Shown: piece after piece, positions 8,462 to 17,425 of the stretch
Layout: each line of letters opens with the position of its first letter
Numbering within the stretch: position 1 is the first letter of the stretch
Origin: an uncultured Chlamydiae bacterium
GTDB lineage: Bacteria; Chlamydiota; Chlamydiia; Chlamydiales; Rhabdochlamydiaceae
Direction of reading: 5' to 3'
Length of the DNA stretch: 64,000 bases
Assembly: GCA_945952445.1 (NCBI GenBank)
Contig: CAMFIG010000002.1
Coordinates: forward strand, 37,004 to 101,003
The notes under the pieces: model-generated
Database searches by the model: none
What the model saw: the letters and a program-made list of their open reading frames with translations, nothing else
Told to the model about the DNA's origin: nothing
Translations under genes and position numbers: made by a program

Positions 8462-9844
8462 TTATGGCCCAATTATGTTATTGAGTTTGTAAGCTATCCC
8501 CCGACCGCGTTTTCCTGTGCTCGTTGGCGTAAAAACACCTTTTAATTTTAATTCTTGCAACTCTCTTGATGCTGTTCTCTTTGATACTTTTGTTAGGTTT
8601 TGATATTCGAGATTAGAAATGCTGCCATGTTCTTTAACATATTGAATGGCGAGCAATTGATTTTTTGAAAAAAGAGCATTTTGCAGAGGCTGTTCATTGG
8701 GTTGTTTAAAAAAAACCACTTGAAAACGCCCTAGTTTAGAATCAAATTTTGGAGCTGGCATCCCTGCTGTTTCTAGCTCTGCGGCCATTCGCAAAGTGCC
8801 GCTTCCCCAGCGCTCAATGAGTCCCATATAGAAAAAAGCTTCCGCAATTTTCCGATTTCTCGGTATAGAGTCATGCTCTTCAAGTAATAGCTCTGGAGTC
8901 AGAGGAGAAGGAAGATTTCCGGGATTCCAAATTTCTAAACGATCATCATATAATCTAATCTGGCTATGTGCAGCACTAGTATAATCACGATGACAAAGAG
9001 CATTGATTAAAGCTTCTCGAATAGCATTGAGTGGATATTCCCAGTGGACCTCACGTTGAGAATTGCCCGTAAAAGCAAACTCCGTAGCAAGCCTGTCTCG
9101 AAACCAGCTCATGGCTCTATTTAATTGATCGATTAATGTCCCATGAGCTTCCAAATCGTCAACAATATGAATAGGAGATCGAAAACGGCCGATTTTTAAA
9201 AAGGCAGATGGAAAATAGTGTTCCGGGTTTTTTCCAAAAAGAAGCATGGCAGCTCGCGTTGGTTCTCCGTTATGTAAAAAGCCCAGTTTTCTTAAAAACT
9301 CTATATCTGAGATTTGTTCAGGTATAAGACGCCGTCCTAATTTATTTACATCCGCAATAAATCGGCTAATGCGTTCAGGGTCTAGATCATCAAGATGTGT
9401 AGATGGTTCGACACATGCATCCCAACTCAATCCGGAGCTAGAGATCATGGCCTGCATAATTTCTTCATGGCTCATTCGTTGATTCGTTTTAGATACACGG
9501 CGAAAATAACACCCTCGCACGCTTACTGGAAGCCCAATTTTAGAGGCAATTTGAATAGACACAATATTTTTGTTTTTGTATTGTACCACAGAAAAAGAAG
9601 GCTGCAGTCGCGGATCGGTGACATTTTGGATTCGATTGGCTATCTCTTCTAAGGTGTTGCTCCCAATTTGAAAACCGACAACTTCTCGGGAGTCTTTTAT
9701 GCCAATTAGAAGAATCCCTCCTCGAGCATTTGAAAATGCTCCGATAGTTTCAAGCGCTTCATCTCCAAAGGACTCTTTGAATTCCAGTGTTTCAGATTCT
9801 CCCGACGCAATCAAATCTGCAATTTTTTCTTCTGTGATTTCCAT
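8462..9844 (-). CDS. AlbA_2 (Schlafen-like) domain protein with RecG-like ATP-binding C-terminus
   Basis: The 460-aa protein matches the widespread COG2865 layout. Residues about 1-130 form the AlbA_2 DNA-binding domain (ESETLEFKESF, FSNARGGILLIGIKD). Residues about 260-370 form a GHKL-type ATP-binding region (NAIREALINALCHRDY, RLEIWNPGNLPSP, GLIERWGSGTLRM). A C-terminal winged helix follows (HGSISNLEYQNLTKVSKRTASRELQEL). Such proteins are annotated as putative transcriptional regulators or RecG-like helicase relatives, are patchily distributed and often travel with mobile DNA. ATG at 9844 is the natural start. It is divergent from the gene at 10010; the 165-base gap between them must contain both promoters. 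Confidence 0.87.
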   Translation of the reverse strand: MEITEEKIADLIASGESETLEFKESFGDEALETIGAFSNARGGILLIGIKDSREVVGFQIGSNTLEEIANRIQNVTDPRLQPSFSVVQYKNKNIVSIQIASKIGLPVSVRGCYFRRVSKTNQRMSHEEIMQAMISSSGLSWDACVEPSTHLDDLDPERISRFIADVNKLGRRLIPEQISDIEFLRKLGFLHNGEPTRAAMLLFGKNPEHYFPSAFLKIGRFRSPIHIVDDLEAHGTLIDQLNRAMSWFRDRLATEFAFTGNSQREVHWEYPLNAIREALINALCHRDYTSAAHSQIRLYDDRLEIWNPGNLPSPLTPELLLEEHDSIPRNRKIAEAFFYMGLIERWGSGTLRMAAELETAGMPAPKFDSKLGRFQVVFFKQPNEQPLQNALFSKNQLLAIQYVKEHGSISNLEYQNLTKVSKRTASRELQELKLKGVFTPTSTGKRGRGIAYKLNNIIGP

Positions 9845-10009
9845 GCAGTACCTAACTTATGGAATGTGATCGAATAGTAGCAAGATAGGCCTTCACAAAA
9901 CAACAAGAATGCAATCTGCGTTCTCTTAAATCGCAAGAATCAGTTTCCCTTGATTCTGATCAAGCAAGATGATACAGTCCGCCTCCTCAAATTGCCATGG
10001 AGGTATAAT

Positions 10010-11392
10010 ATGAGATGTTTTTCTGACAGATTTAAAGAGCTTCAGAGGATCATAAACGTAGTCCTTTGCAGCTGCATTGGATGGGGATCATTGCAAGCTG
10101 TTACAACTGAAGAGAGCCTATTAGCGCAAGAGATAAAGCTGATAAAAGAGAATGTGGAAGAGACAATCGAATGCCTGATTGCCATTCCATCCGATGAAAA
10201 GACACCAGAAAATACGATCCGGCCTTGGAATCAGCTGCACCAAAACCTTTCAATGCAATGCCGAGCACTGACTCTTCTGAGCTTTACCGATTCTCCTTTA
10301 AAAGAAGAGGCTGACCGTCTCCTCCAAGATTTGATGTTATTTGTATCGAAGTCTCTTTTTCAGAATCTTGAAGTCTCTCAAGCTTTGCTTGGATATGCAG
10401 AACATTTTATCCAACAAGACGAGCTTCACACCCCTTATGAACATTATGAGATCCAAAGTCTTTTACAGCAGATTAAAGCATCTCATCCAGACCATGGAGA
10501 TTGGGTAAGCCGCCTCGAAGAACAAAATAGCAATTTTGAAAAGACTCCTTATCTGCATCTGCAAGGGCATGGCTGTGCAAAAGAAAAGAGAAAAGATCTG
10601 AGAGTTTTTTCTTTAGACACCCACTTTGTTCCTGCCCAATTTCCTGAGTTGGAAGGAGAACTAATGCTTCCTTGGGAAGAGAGGGTTTCCTCAATTGCAG
10701 AAAAGATTAAGCTGGCAGACGCGGACGTTGTTTGTCTACAACAGGTTCAGGCTGAAGACGCATCGTATGCTCTATATAGCGCTCTTAAGGGAGAGTATCG
10801 TTATTTTTATGCGTCGATCGGCCCGAATGTGATGGGATTTTCTCCTAAGAGTTTAGGGATTTCAAGCGGTCTTTTTGTTGCAAGTAAATACCCATTGCAA
10901 AATCCAAGATTTACCCCTTTTTCCATCACGGGCCTTCCCTCTAAAGATGGATTCTTTGATTTTATTGTCGTTCATGAACTAGCACCTGTTCATATCTATC
11001 ATACACATTTGGAATCAGTACCTGTTCCTTATTTTAGCCAGGTGCGGGCGATGCAGATGAATCAGATTCTTGATACTATGCAAGAAGACTATTGGGATCA
11101 TCCGCAAGAAATTCCTTTTGTCCTCTGCGGCAATCTAAGCATTCCTTATGGAACGAAAGAACCAGGCCTCGCTCTTATCGATGCGTTTTTTCGAGATGGG
11201 CTGATAAACCGACAAGAACAGTCTGTCGACTATGCTCTTCTTTTGAAAATGAATCCCGACGGATGGGATGCTGAGTTTTGCGATCAGTACCAAATGGATA
11301 CAGAGATGATCTCTATGGAAGATACAATAAGCCCAGAACTATCTCTAAGCGATCATCCAGCTCTATTGTCGAAGATCTCTCTGACGCATTAG
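10010..11392 (+). CDS. Exported endonuclease/exonuclease/phosphatase-fold protein with degenerate catalytic residues
   Basis: The 460-aa protein begins with a signal-peptide-like segment (IINVVLCSCIGWGSLQA) and an about 170-residue helical region. A C-terminal EEP (DNase I/sphingomyelinase-like) fold follows, with strands VFSLDTHF, ADADVVCLQQV, IYHTHLES, FVLCGNLSIP and LSDHPALL. The His of THL and the final SDH are kept. The metal-binding Glu of the usual LQEV is Gln (about residue 242), and the usual GDxN is GNLS (about 374), losing both Asp and Asn. A pseudoenzyme or binding role is therefore likely. The start at 10010 is chosen because GGAGG lies six bases before it; the open frame extends back to 9950 without such support. 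Confidence 0.75.
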   Translation: MRCFSDRFKELQRIINVVLCSCIGWGSLQAVTTEESLLAQEIKLIKENVEETIECLIAIPSDEKTPENTIRPWNQLHQNLSMQCRALTLLSFTDSPLKEEADRLLQDLMLFVSKSLFQNLEVSQALLGYAEHFIQQDELHTPYEHYEIQSLLQQIKASHPDHGDWVSRLEEQNSNFEKTPYLHLQGHGCAKEKRKDLRVFSLDTHFVPAQFPELEGELMLPWEERVSSIAEKIKLADADVVCLQQVQAEDASYALYSALKGEYRYFYASIGPNVMGFSPKSLGISSGLFVASKYPLQNPRFTPFSITGLPSKDGFFDFIVVHELAPVHIYHTHLESVPVPYFSQVRAMQMNQILDTMQEDYWDHPQEIPFVLCGNLSIPYGTKEPGLALIDAFFRDGLINRQEQSVDYALLLKMNPDGWDAEFCDQYQMDTEMISMEDTISPELSLSDHPALLSKISLTH

Positions 11393-11406
11393 AGATTCTT
11401 TTTTCG

Positions 11407-11434
11407 GCTACAGGGATTACAAAATCTCTGTAGC
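11407..11434. terminator. Strong hairpin between convergent genes
   Basis: GCTACAGGGATT and AATCTCTGTAGC flank an ACAA loop, giving a 12-bp stem with one G-U pair, 14 bases after the stop at 11392. It could end transcription from the left. There is no U-run on the right side and only a short T-run 5' of the stem, so factor-independent termination is not certain. Confidence 0.4.
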
Positions 11435-11435
11435 T

Positions 11436-11534
11436 TTAGCGAGAAAGTTCCTTTAAGTGGCTTTCTAACTTTTCTGCCGATTTCGATGCTCTTTCTTTCC
11501 AAGGCCAAAGCGCTGCCGGATGATGCAGACATTC
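11436..11534 (-). pseudogene. Decayed copy of the 3' end of the 725-aa orphan gene
   Basis: Read on the minus strand, this segment encodes CLHHPAALWPWKERASK, then SAEKLESHLKELSR and a stop. That is nearly the same as the C-terminus of the gene at 12739-14916 (YLHHPAALWLWKEKASK, then SAEKLESHLKALSC). DNA similarity covers about 11431-11543 against 12733-12846, with most bases identical by eye and the frame and stop preserved. Nothing upstream resembles the rest of that gene; the GNAT-flavodoxin gene ends 15 bases away. It is a remnant of a former tandem paralog or of a duplication that left only the tail. Confidence 0.8.
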
Positions 11535-11549
11535 TTCTCAAGCTATCGG

Positions 11550-12605
11550 TCAGCGGAAGATCCTGTTAGAAAACTGACTTGCAAGAAGGCTATTCTTCTG
11601 AGCAAGTCCTGGATTATCACCGCTGTAAAAATAATAACATCCTCCATACTGCATATCGAGATACTCGCATGTTTGAGAAAATGCATCCTCGAATCCGCGC
11701 GGAACAGATTCTCCATAGGACGAAATGACATACAGATCTTTGCCTGCGAGGCGGCGCCCGATGTCTTTGCGCGTGTCTAGTAAATCGCTCCAACGATCGA
11801 TGAATGTTTTAAGAGATGCACTCATCGAGTACCAATAGACTGGTGTTGCCAAAATGATGGGGTTGTATCGGACCATCTTTTCAGCAAGCGGAATGAAATC
11901 GTCCTTGGCATTGGCATAGGTATAGTCATATTGGTCTATATTCAGCTCTCTTAGGTCGACAATAGGAACGGGCATATCTTGAATGACCATCTTGATTGCT
12001 TTGAATGTATTCCCATCGCTGCGGCTGCTGCCTAAAATGATGATGGGGTTTTTCAGATCTTGCTTTCGTGCCACCATAGCAATACCAGAATCCCATTCAT
12101 GCACTGTAGAAAAACCCGCTTTGACATAGGTTTGAATGGCGATTTTATTCTTTTTTTTAGGATCGACGAGACATGCATCAAAATAGCGAAATACGTGATT
12201 CTCTAGAAAGTTTTTCAATATTTCTGCTCCAAGTCCCATTCCTATGCAGTCTGGTTCGCCAATATAAAAATCGAGAGCAGCTAAAGATTGCGATGGCTCC
12301 CATTGAATATCTTTCACATTGAAGCCATCTCTTGGAAAATCGCAAGCGTTGTAAGTTTGGATGAATCCAATGGGACGATCCTGAAAATGTACGATAAATG
12401 AGAAGATGCCTTTTTTCTCTCCCTGCTCGATCCTGTATCCAAAAGTATAGGAATGATATTTTTCTTGGACATCATGGAGGGTCCAAGATCTCTTCTCTCC
12501 CCACCATTGCCAAACATGTGGATGTTCCATCCATTGGTGCAAGAGAGGAAAATGCTCTAAACCAAGAGGAGTAAATGAAAACGTATTCATGCCTCGCTCA
12601 TCCAT
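11550..12605 (-). CDS. GNAT acetyltransferase fused to an NADPH-dependent FMN reductase/flavodoxin-like domain
   Basis: Residues about 1-165 look like a GNAT acetyltransferase of the aminoglycoside/lysine N-acetyltransferase kind: GLEHFPLLHQWMEHPHVWQWWG at the start, GIGAEILKNF-type acetyl-CoA loop (GMGLGAEILKNFLE), and the closing VDPKKKNKIAIQTYVKAGF. Residues about 170-351 are a flavodoxin-fold quinone/FMN reductase: IIILGSSRSDGNTFKAI is the FMN phosphate loop, ATPVYWYSMSASLKTFIDRW the second flavin loop. The fusion joins CoA-dependent acylation with flavin chemistry and I do not know a characterised example. Possible starts are ATG 12605 or ATG 12590 (MNTFSF); GAG-rich sequence precedes the latter. 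The gene lies between the 725-aa orphan and the decayed copy of that orphan's tail. Confidence 0.8.
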   Translation of the reverse strand: MDERGMNTFSFTPLGLEHFPLLHQWMEHPHVWQWWGEKRSWTLHDVQEKYHSYTFGYRIEQGEKKGIFSFIVHFQDRPIGFIQTYNACDFPRDGFNVKDIQWEPSQSLAALDFYIGEPDCIGMGLGAEILKNFLENHVFRYFDACLVDPKKKNKIAIQTYVKAGFSTVHEWDSGIAMVARKQDLKNPIIILGSSRSDGNTFKAIKMVIQDMPVPIVDLRELNIDQYDYTYANAKDDFIPLAEKMVRYNPIILATPVYWYSMSASLKTFIDRWSDLLDTRKDIGRRLAGKDLYVISSYGESVPRGFEDAFSQTCEYLDMQYGGCYYFYSGDNPGLAQKNSLLASQFSNRIFR

Positions 12606-12738
12606 ATTTTTAATGAGTTTAACTTTTTCTAAAAAATATTTTTACTTGAAAATCCCAAGTATCAACTACAGAAAATCTGCACCTATTTTCCTTCTCTTTT
12701 TCTCTACAGCTAACAATTCTTTACAACATCCATAGCTT

Positions 12739-14916
12739 TTAGCAGGAAAGCGCTTTTAAGTGACTTTCTAGCTTTTCTGCCGATTTCGATGCTTTTTCTT
12801 TCCAAAGCCAAAGTGCCGCCGGATGATGCAAATACCCTTCTAAAAGCAATGGATTTGTTAGCACGTTTTTCGCATTTTTCTTTAAAATGGCATTTTCTTT
12901 TTGGATCACTTCCCATCGCCAAGACCCTAAAAGGAGCATAAAGAGATTGATCACAAGGCGCTTCGCCCAACGCCAAGGCAGTTTGTTTAATACCTTTTGG
13001 ACTGAGGAGAGAATCGGCTGATCGGATTCACTTTCAAACAGATCCAGGCGATAAAAACGAATGGTTTCTACGGTTTCAAAGAGAAATTCCTGCAAGTGCT
13101 TAATCGCTTGAGGTCCTTTATTCCGAATATTGCGGACGTTAATTTGAGTTAGTTCTTTCCCGAAGATGCGGCTCATTAAAGATACAGCAAGGTCAGAGAG
13201 ACGTTGCAGCTCTCCTTCAGGATCATTGTTTTGTAGAAGATGCTGTACCAGATCTTGGATTAAGCAATGGAGGATTCCATGGTTCAACCCCTCGAGAGCT
13301 CGTTTCATTTGGATTCCTGTCCACGCATGCGTTACCGGGTTTTTAGACATATTTGCAATTGCAGAACGGATTCCTTCATAAAATGGCTCTGCAACCACTT
13401 GATCGAAGATCGACTGAACATGGTATCCGCAGTTCATCCCTCCAAATTGAAATAGTAGGTTTTTTTCTTTACCTGCTTGGTATCTATCGGCAAGAGCAGT
13501 TTGAAGGCGTTTTTGTTCCTCAGTAGTCAGAGTAAGCCACATCGCTGTGTGTTGTCTTTGAGAAAGGTAGCAGGATTCATCGGGATAATGTAATCCAGCT
13601 TTTTTGGTAGCTGTGAGATAAAAAAGCTTTTGCAAAGAATTTGAAGGAAGAGAATGGGGCTGCACTCCAATCGGAAAAACTAGATAGCGATCGCCATTCC
13701 GATGCACAGCTTCGAGATAGCTATGCGCTTCGAGTACGTTTAAGTTAGCCTTTTGCCTGCTGGCTCTTAAAACAAGAGCCCATTGACCATCTTGCAAAGG
13801 TTCTTCGGAGGAGAGCTCGTAGCGCTCTTTCACAGCTTGATTAGAAAGGGAAAGAAGAGGAGCAACGTAATGGAGCTTTTCGAGTAAATTCTCCGAAGAC
13901 AGTTGTTCGTCTTTGCCTGTTTTTTCATTATATGAACTCAGCTTGATCGCATTCCAGTTGGCAACGCCTCTTTGCAGGTATTCGACAGAACCATACCCCG
14001 TTGTTTTTTTACGAAACAGATCGATCATTTGCTCCGGTGAGAGTGTGAAGCCAGGATGGGTTGGATTCACTAAATTACGGAGTGGAATCATCTCTTTTTT
14101 ATAGTCTCCTTGTATAGGGCGCATGGCACCGTCTATATGCAGACTCAATACTTTAGCAAGGCTGCCATACAGGGGGATTTTGTGAAAGTGGATCCCTTTT
14201 TTCCCATGGACAGCACCAGATCTCTTGTCTAGGTGCGCTTGAGAGAGAAGTCTTCTTTCCATCGGCATTTTAACAAAGACGCCTACATTGCATTCGGATC
14301 GAAGAGACCACTTGATAAAGTCAGAAATCCACTTATCTGGAGCTTGCGGGTTCTCGGAGTGTTTTTTTAGAAATTCTTGGATTAAGAGAGGATAACGAAT
14401 GCAAGCGAGAAGAAGCTGGGTTTTTTCTTGGGTAGAAAGAGGGTCCGAAAGGCCTGCTCTACCCGGATTCATAGAAGGTTTTATTACGTAGCTACATAGG
14501 ATTGGATAGATTTTTTGATAAAGTTCTTGTCCTTTTCGAGGATCAGTCCCTTTGAGCACGGATCCGCTCCGGTATTGCAACGCTAATAACTGCTCCTGAA
14601 GCAAACAAAGGTCTCTTTGTTCTCGAGGTGATAGCAAAGGTTTTGCGACTTGGATTGTTTTTTCTGCAAGCTCCATCCAAGCGCTTAAGCTTTTCCCTTG
14701 GTATACTGTAGCTTGGATGTTACGTATGATCTCCTCTCTTTTTTGCACTTCCTCCGCAGAATCTCCTTGTTTGGGAGAAGAAAAGTAAGTAAAAGGTTTA
14801 TTTTCTATCTGAGAGAAAATGCCGTTGAGGAACTGGATTTCTTCAAGAGATTTATGCGGCAATGAGTTCCGAAGAGAGGCCCTCCCTAAAATACTAGAAA
14901 AAATAGCGGCTACCAT
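12739..14916 (-). CDS. Large orphan protein, possible effector
   Basis: A 725-aa protein I do not recognise. It lacks a signal peptide and clear membrane spans apart from a short hydrophobic stretch (LVINLFMLLLGSW, about residue 660). It is mostly mixed alpha/beta with a region rich in His, Gly and Cys (FGGMNCGYHVQSIFDQV near residue 500), which might hold a Cys-His active site, though this is speculation. Size, lack of homology signals and neighbours suggest a lineage-restricted, possibly secreted protein. The 3' end has a partial copy at 11436-11534. The divergent EamA gene begins 123 bases upstream. Function unknown. Confidence 0.7.
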   Translation of the reverse strand: MVAAIFSSILGRASLRNSLPHKSLEEIQFLNGIFSQIENKPFTYFSSPKQGDSAEEVQKREEIIRNIQATVYQGKSLSAWMELAEKTIQVAKPLLSPREQRDLCLLQEQLLALQYRSGSVLKGTDPRKGQELYQKIYPILCSYVIKPSMNPGRAGLSDPLSTQEKTQLLLACIRYPLLIQEFLKKHSENPQAPDKWISDFIKWSLRSECNVGVFVKMPMERRLLSQAHLDKRSGAVHGKKGIHFHKIPLYGSLAKVLSLHIDGAMRPIQGDYKKEMIPLRNLVNPTHPGFTLSPEQMIDLFRKKTTGYGSVEYLQRGVANWNAIKLSSYNEKTGKDEQLSSENLLEKLHYVAPLLSLSNQAVKERYELSSEEPLQDGQWALVLRASRQKANLNVLEAHSYLEAVHRNGDRYLVFPIGVQPHSLPSNSLQKLFYLTATKKAGLHYPDESCYLSQRQHTAMWLTLTTEEQKRLQTALADRYQAGKEKNLLFQFGGMNCGYHVQSIFDQVVAEPFYEGIRSAIANMSKNPVTHAWTGIQMKRALEGLNHGILHCLIQDLVQHLLQNNDPEGELQRLSDLAVSLMSRIFGKELTQINVRNIRNKGPQAIKHLQEFLFETVETIRFYRLDLFESESDQPILSSVQKVLNKLPWRWAKRLVINLFMLLLGSWRWEVIQKENAILKKNAKNVLTNPLLLEGYLHHPAALWLWKEKASKSAEKLESHLKALSC

Positions 14917-15039
14917 AGATGTTCCTTATGCTAAGCAAATGAATATTATACCGATTTTATTTGTTTATTGAAACGGCTTAAAATTCCTTTCAGTTAAACT
15001 ATTAAATTGATATGTATTAAATTTTAAAGAGGTAAAATC

Positions 15040-15948
15040 TTGGAGAAAGATTCTTTTATGCAGGGAGTGGCTTATATGTCGCTCTCTGCAAGCTGCCTTG
15101 CAGGAAGTTTTCTGTTTATCAAGCTTGGGCTTGAAGAAATCCCCTTTTTTCTATTCGTGTTTTTGCGATTTCTGTGTCCCTTGCTCTTAGTAATAGGAGT
15201 TTTGTGGATATCAGGAACTTTAAAAAAAAGCTTTCGCAGAAAGATGTCGATGGGATCGCATTTAGCAAGAGCCTTTAGCGTTCTTGGGATCCAATATAGC
15301 CTTCTTATTTATTTAACTCGCTATTCTTTACTAGATGCTACTGTCCTGCTCAACACCGGGCCTCTTTTTATCCCAATTTTGGAACGATGTTTTTTACAAA
15401 GAAAAATTGGCAAGTCAACTTGGATTAGTCTGGCTGTTTCAGCTTGCGGAGTGCTTCTTGTCCTCCAGCCAGCTTCCGGTATTTTTAATTCTTTCGTGTT
15501 GCTCGGTCTTTTTGCAGGACTGATGCAGGGAGTCTCTCAAGTTCTCTATAGCATGCATTCCCAGGAAGAGCCTCAAGCTACGAGCCTCCTCTATTTGTTT
15601 CTCATTAGTACAGTCATTTCTTTTGTTGTCTATTGTATAGGAGGAATAGGTTTTTCTTTATCTTCTCCTGTCCAACTAGATGGGAAAGACCTAGCCTTAT
15701 TGCTTCTAATGGGGCTTTGTACAATCGGCAACCAATTTTTCCGAGGGTGCGCCTATCGCCATAGTCATAAAGCTGGCAACTTAGCTCCCTTCCTCTACAT
15801 CACAGTGATCCTATCTGGCATTTTTGACTGGGCGGTATTTAAAAAAATCCCGAACCAGTGGATGGTGTTAGGAGCTGCTCTTATCATTATAGGAGGAGTT
15901 TTAAAAGTGGTTTTACGTCGATTTTTTATTCAAAAGAAAAGTTTATAA
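15040..15948 (+). CDS. EamA/DMT-superfamily transporter
   Basis: The 302-aa protein is almost wholly hydrophobic, with about ten predicted spans arranged as two EamA halves. The first begins ASCLAGSFLFIKLGLEEIPFF, the second around SFVLLGLFAGLMQGVSQVLYS. Members export or exchange metabolites such as amino acids or nucleotide sugars in the inner membrane; chlamydiae use relatives for SAM uptake, but the substrate here cannot be read from sequence. A TTG at 15040 preceded by AGAGG at seven bases fits best. An ATG at 15058 is an alternative with a poorer GGAG spacing. It is followed at 81 bases by an MFS transporter gene, likely in one unit. Confidence 0.85.
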   Translation: MEKDSFMQGVAYMSLSASCLAGSFLFIKLGLEEIPFFLFVFLRFLCPLLLVIGVLWISGTLKKSFRRKMSMGSHLARAFSVLGIQYSLLIYLTRYSLLDATVLLNTGPLFIPILERCFLQRKIGKSTWISLAVSACGVLLVLQPASGIFNSFVLLGLFAGLMQGVSQVLYSMHSQEEPQATSLLYLFLISTVISFVVYCIGGIGFSLSSPVQLDGKDLALLLLMGLCTIGNQFFRGCAYRHSHKAGNLAPFLYITVILSGIFDWAVFKKIPNQWMVLGAALIIIGGVLKVVLRRFFIQKKSL

Positions 15949-16029
15949 AGAAGAAGTGCATACTAAGAGTTCCTGTGTTGCGAATCTCTGCAACATGGTA
16001 TGCTTTTGGCAGGAGCTCAGGGATCAAGC

Positions 16030-17268
16030 ATGGATAGTTGGATTCAAAAGCAAAGTAATGGCGTTGTAGCAAAAACAAAAAGTGCGATTTTGTGGACAAG
16101 TTTATTGAATGAGTCCCTATTTACAATCTATGGATTGCTAGCGTTTATTTTAAGAAAAGATCTAGGAGCTACGGCTTTTGAGATTTCTATTCTCATCATG
16201 TTAAAGCCTCTTGTTTCGCTTTTCTCTTTGTATGGAAGCGTCTTTTCTTGGAAAAAAAGAAGGTCTCTTCAGCAAAACGTCTTCATTCTCGGCGTACTTT
16301 CCCGCGTTCCTTTTCTTTTATTCCCTTTTTTTAACTCAGTTTGGTTTTTGATTATTGCTGCGGCAATGCACATGCTATTTATGCGGGCCGGTACTCCCGC
16401 TTGGATGGAAATCCTGAAAAGAAATCTGCCCTCAAGAGAAAGGGAAAAGTACTTTTCGTTTGGAGCTGCTTTGGGGTATGCAGAAGGTGTTCTTATTGCT
16501 ATTGGTTTTGGTTTTTTACTGGATCATTACACAGAAAGCTGGAAGGTCTTGTTTTTTTTAAGCGCCTGTCTTGGACTTGCCGGAGCTTGGATCCAAAGAA
16601 AATTGCCGGTCATATCCCAAGAAGAAACTCCAATCCACTCTTCCAAAGAACACCCTTTTCTAAGTCCATGGAAGGCTATGTGGGATTTGATACGAAAACG
16701 AAAAGACTTTGCTCGCTTTCAGTGGGGATTTATGGCTTGCGGTTTTGGCATTATGCTCATCCAGCCCGCATTGCCTTTATTCTTTGTTGATGTTCTTCGC
16801 ATTTCTTATACGGATCTTGCAATCGCTCTTTCCGTGTGCAAAGGTCTAGGATTTGTCTTCTCTTCTTCATTTTGGGCAAGAATGATGGGAAAAATCGAAG
16901 CGGAGAAACTCTCTAGCTTTGTCTTCATCGGTGTCGGACTGTTTCCCTTACTGCTGTTATTCACTCCTTGTAGTCGCATTTTCTTATATCTAGCTTATTG
17001 CATCTATGGAGTCGCACAAGCCGGTAGCCATCTGATTTGGAATCTCTCAGGACCTTTATTTGCTAAAGAAGAAAACAGCTCTCTCTTCACTCATGTCAAC
17101 ATTGTCATGGTGGGAATCCGAGGACTTATCGCTCCACCTCTTGGAGGGTGTCTTTCTGCTCTTTTAGGCCCTCTATCTGTCCTTGGATTGGGGATTGTCT
17201 TTTGTTTTTATGGTGGCAAGATCATGCTGAGCAGAAAGAAAACCGAGGTCCCTGCAGAGCTTTCATAA
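16030..17268 (+). CDS. Major facilitator superfamily transporter
   Basis: About 412 aa with twelve predicted spans, e.g. LFTIYGLLAFILRKDLGATAF near the start and GLGIVFCFYGG at the end. The first cytoplasmic loop carries a basic stretch (SWKKRRSL) where MFS proteins have the motif A region. The central loop is charged (IRKRKDFARFQ). The ligand is unknown. ATG 16000 opens the frame but has no ribosome-binding site, whereas ATG 16030 has CAGGGA seven bases before it, so the latter was chosen. It probably shares a transcript with the EamA gene upstream. Confidence 0.82.
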   Translation: MDSWIQKQSNGVVAKTKSAILWTSLLNESLFTIYGLLAFILRKDLGATAFEISILIMLKPLVSLFSLYGSVFSWKKRRSLQQNVFILGVLSRVPFLLFPFFNSVWFLIIAAAMHMLFMRAGTPAWMEILKRNLPSREREKYFSFGAALGYAEGVLIAIGFGFLLDHYTESWKVLFFLSACLGLAGAWIQRKLPVISQEETPIHSSKEHPFLSPWKAMWDLIRKRKDFARFQWGFMACGFGIMLIQPALPLFFVDVLRISYTDLAIALSVCKGLGFVFSSSFWARMMGKIEAEKLSSFVFIGVGLFPLLLLFTPCSRIFLYLAYCIYGVAQAGSHLIWNLSGPLFAKEENSSLFTHVNIVMVGIRGLIAPPLGGCLSALLGPLSVLGLGIVFCFYGGKIMLSRKKTEVPAELS

Positions 17269-17425
17269 AAGAAAATAGATACTCTTGTACTATAAAGAGT
17301 AATCGCGCTATCATCCGAATTTCGTTTGCAGAAATTTTTTTTTCTGCGAGTGAAGATAGGATGCAAAGGCAATTCCTATCCAACATAGATTTGATCCTAA
17401 AGCATCGAGAGAATGGATTTTCGTC

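Noticed and set aside
17329..17352. GCAGAAA...TTTCTGC inverted repeat as a terminator for the MFS gene
   Set aside because: The stem is AT-rich and short, lies about 60 bases past the stop and lacks a following T-run; too weak to list.
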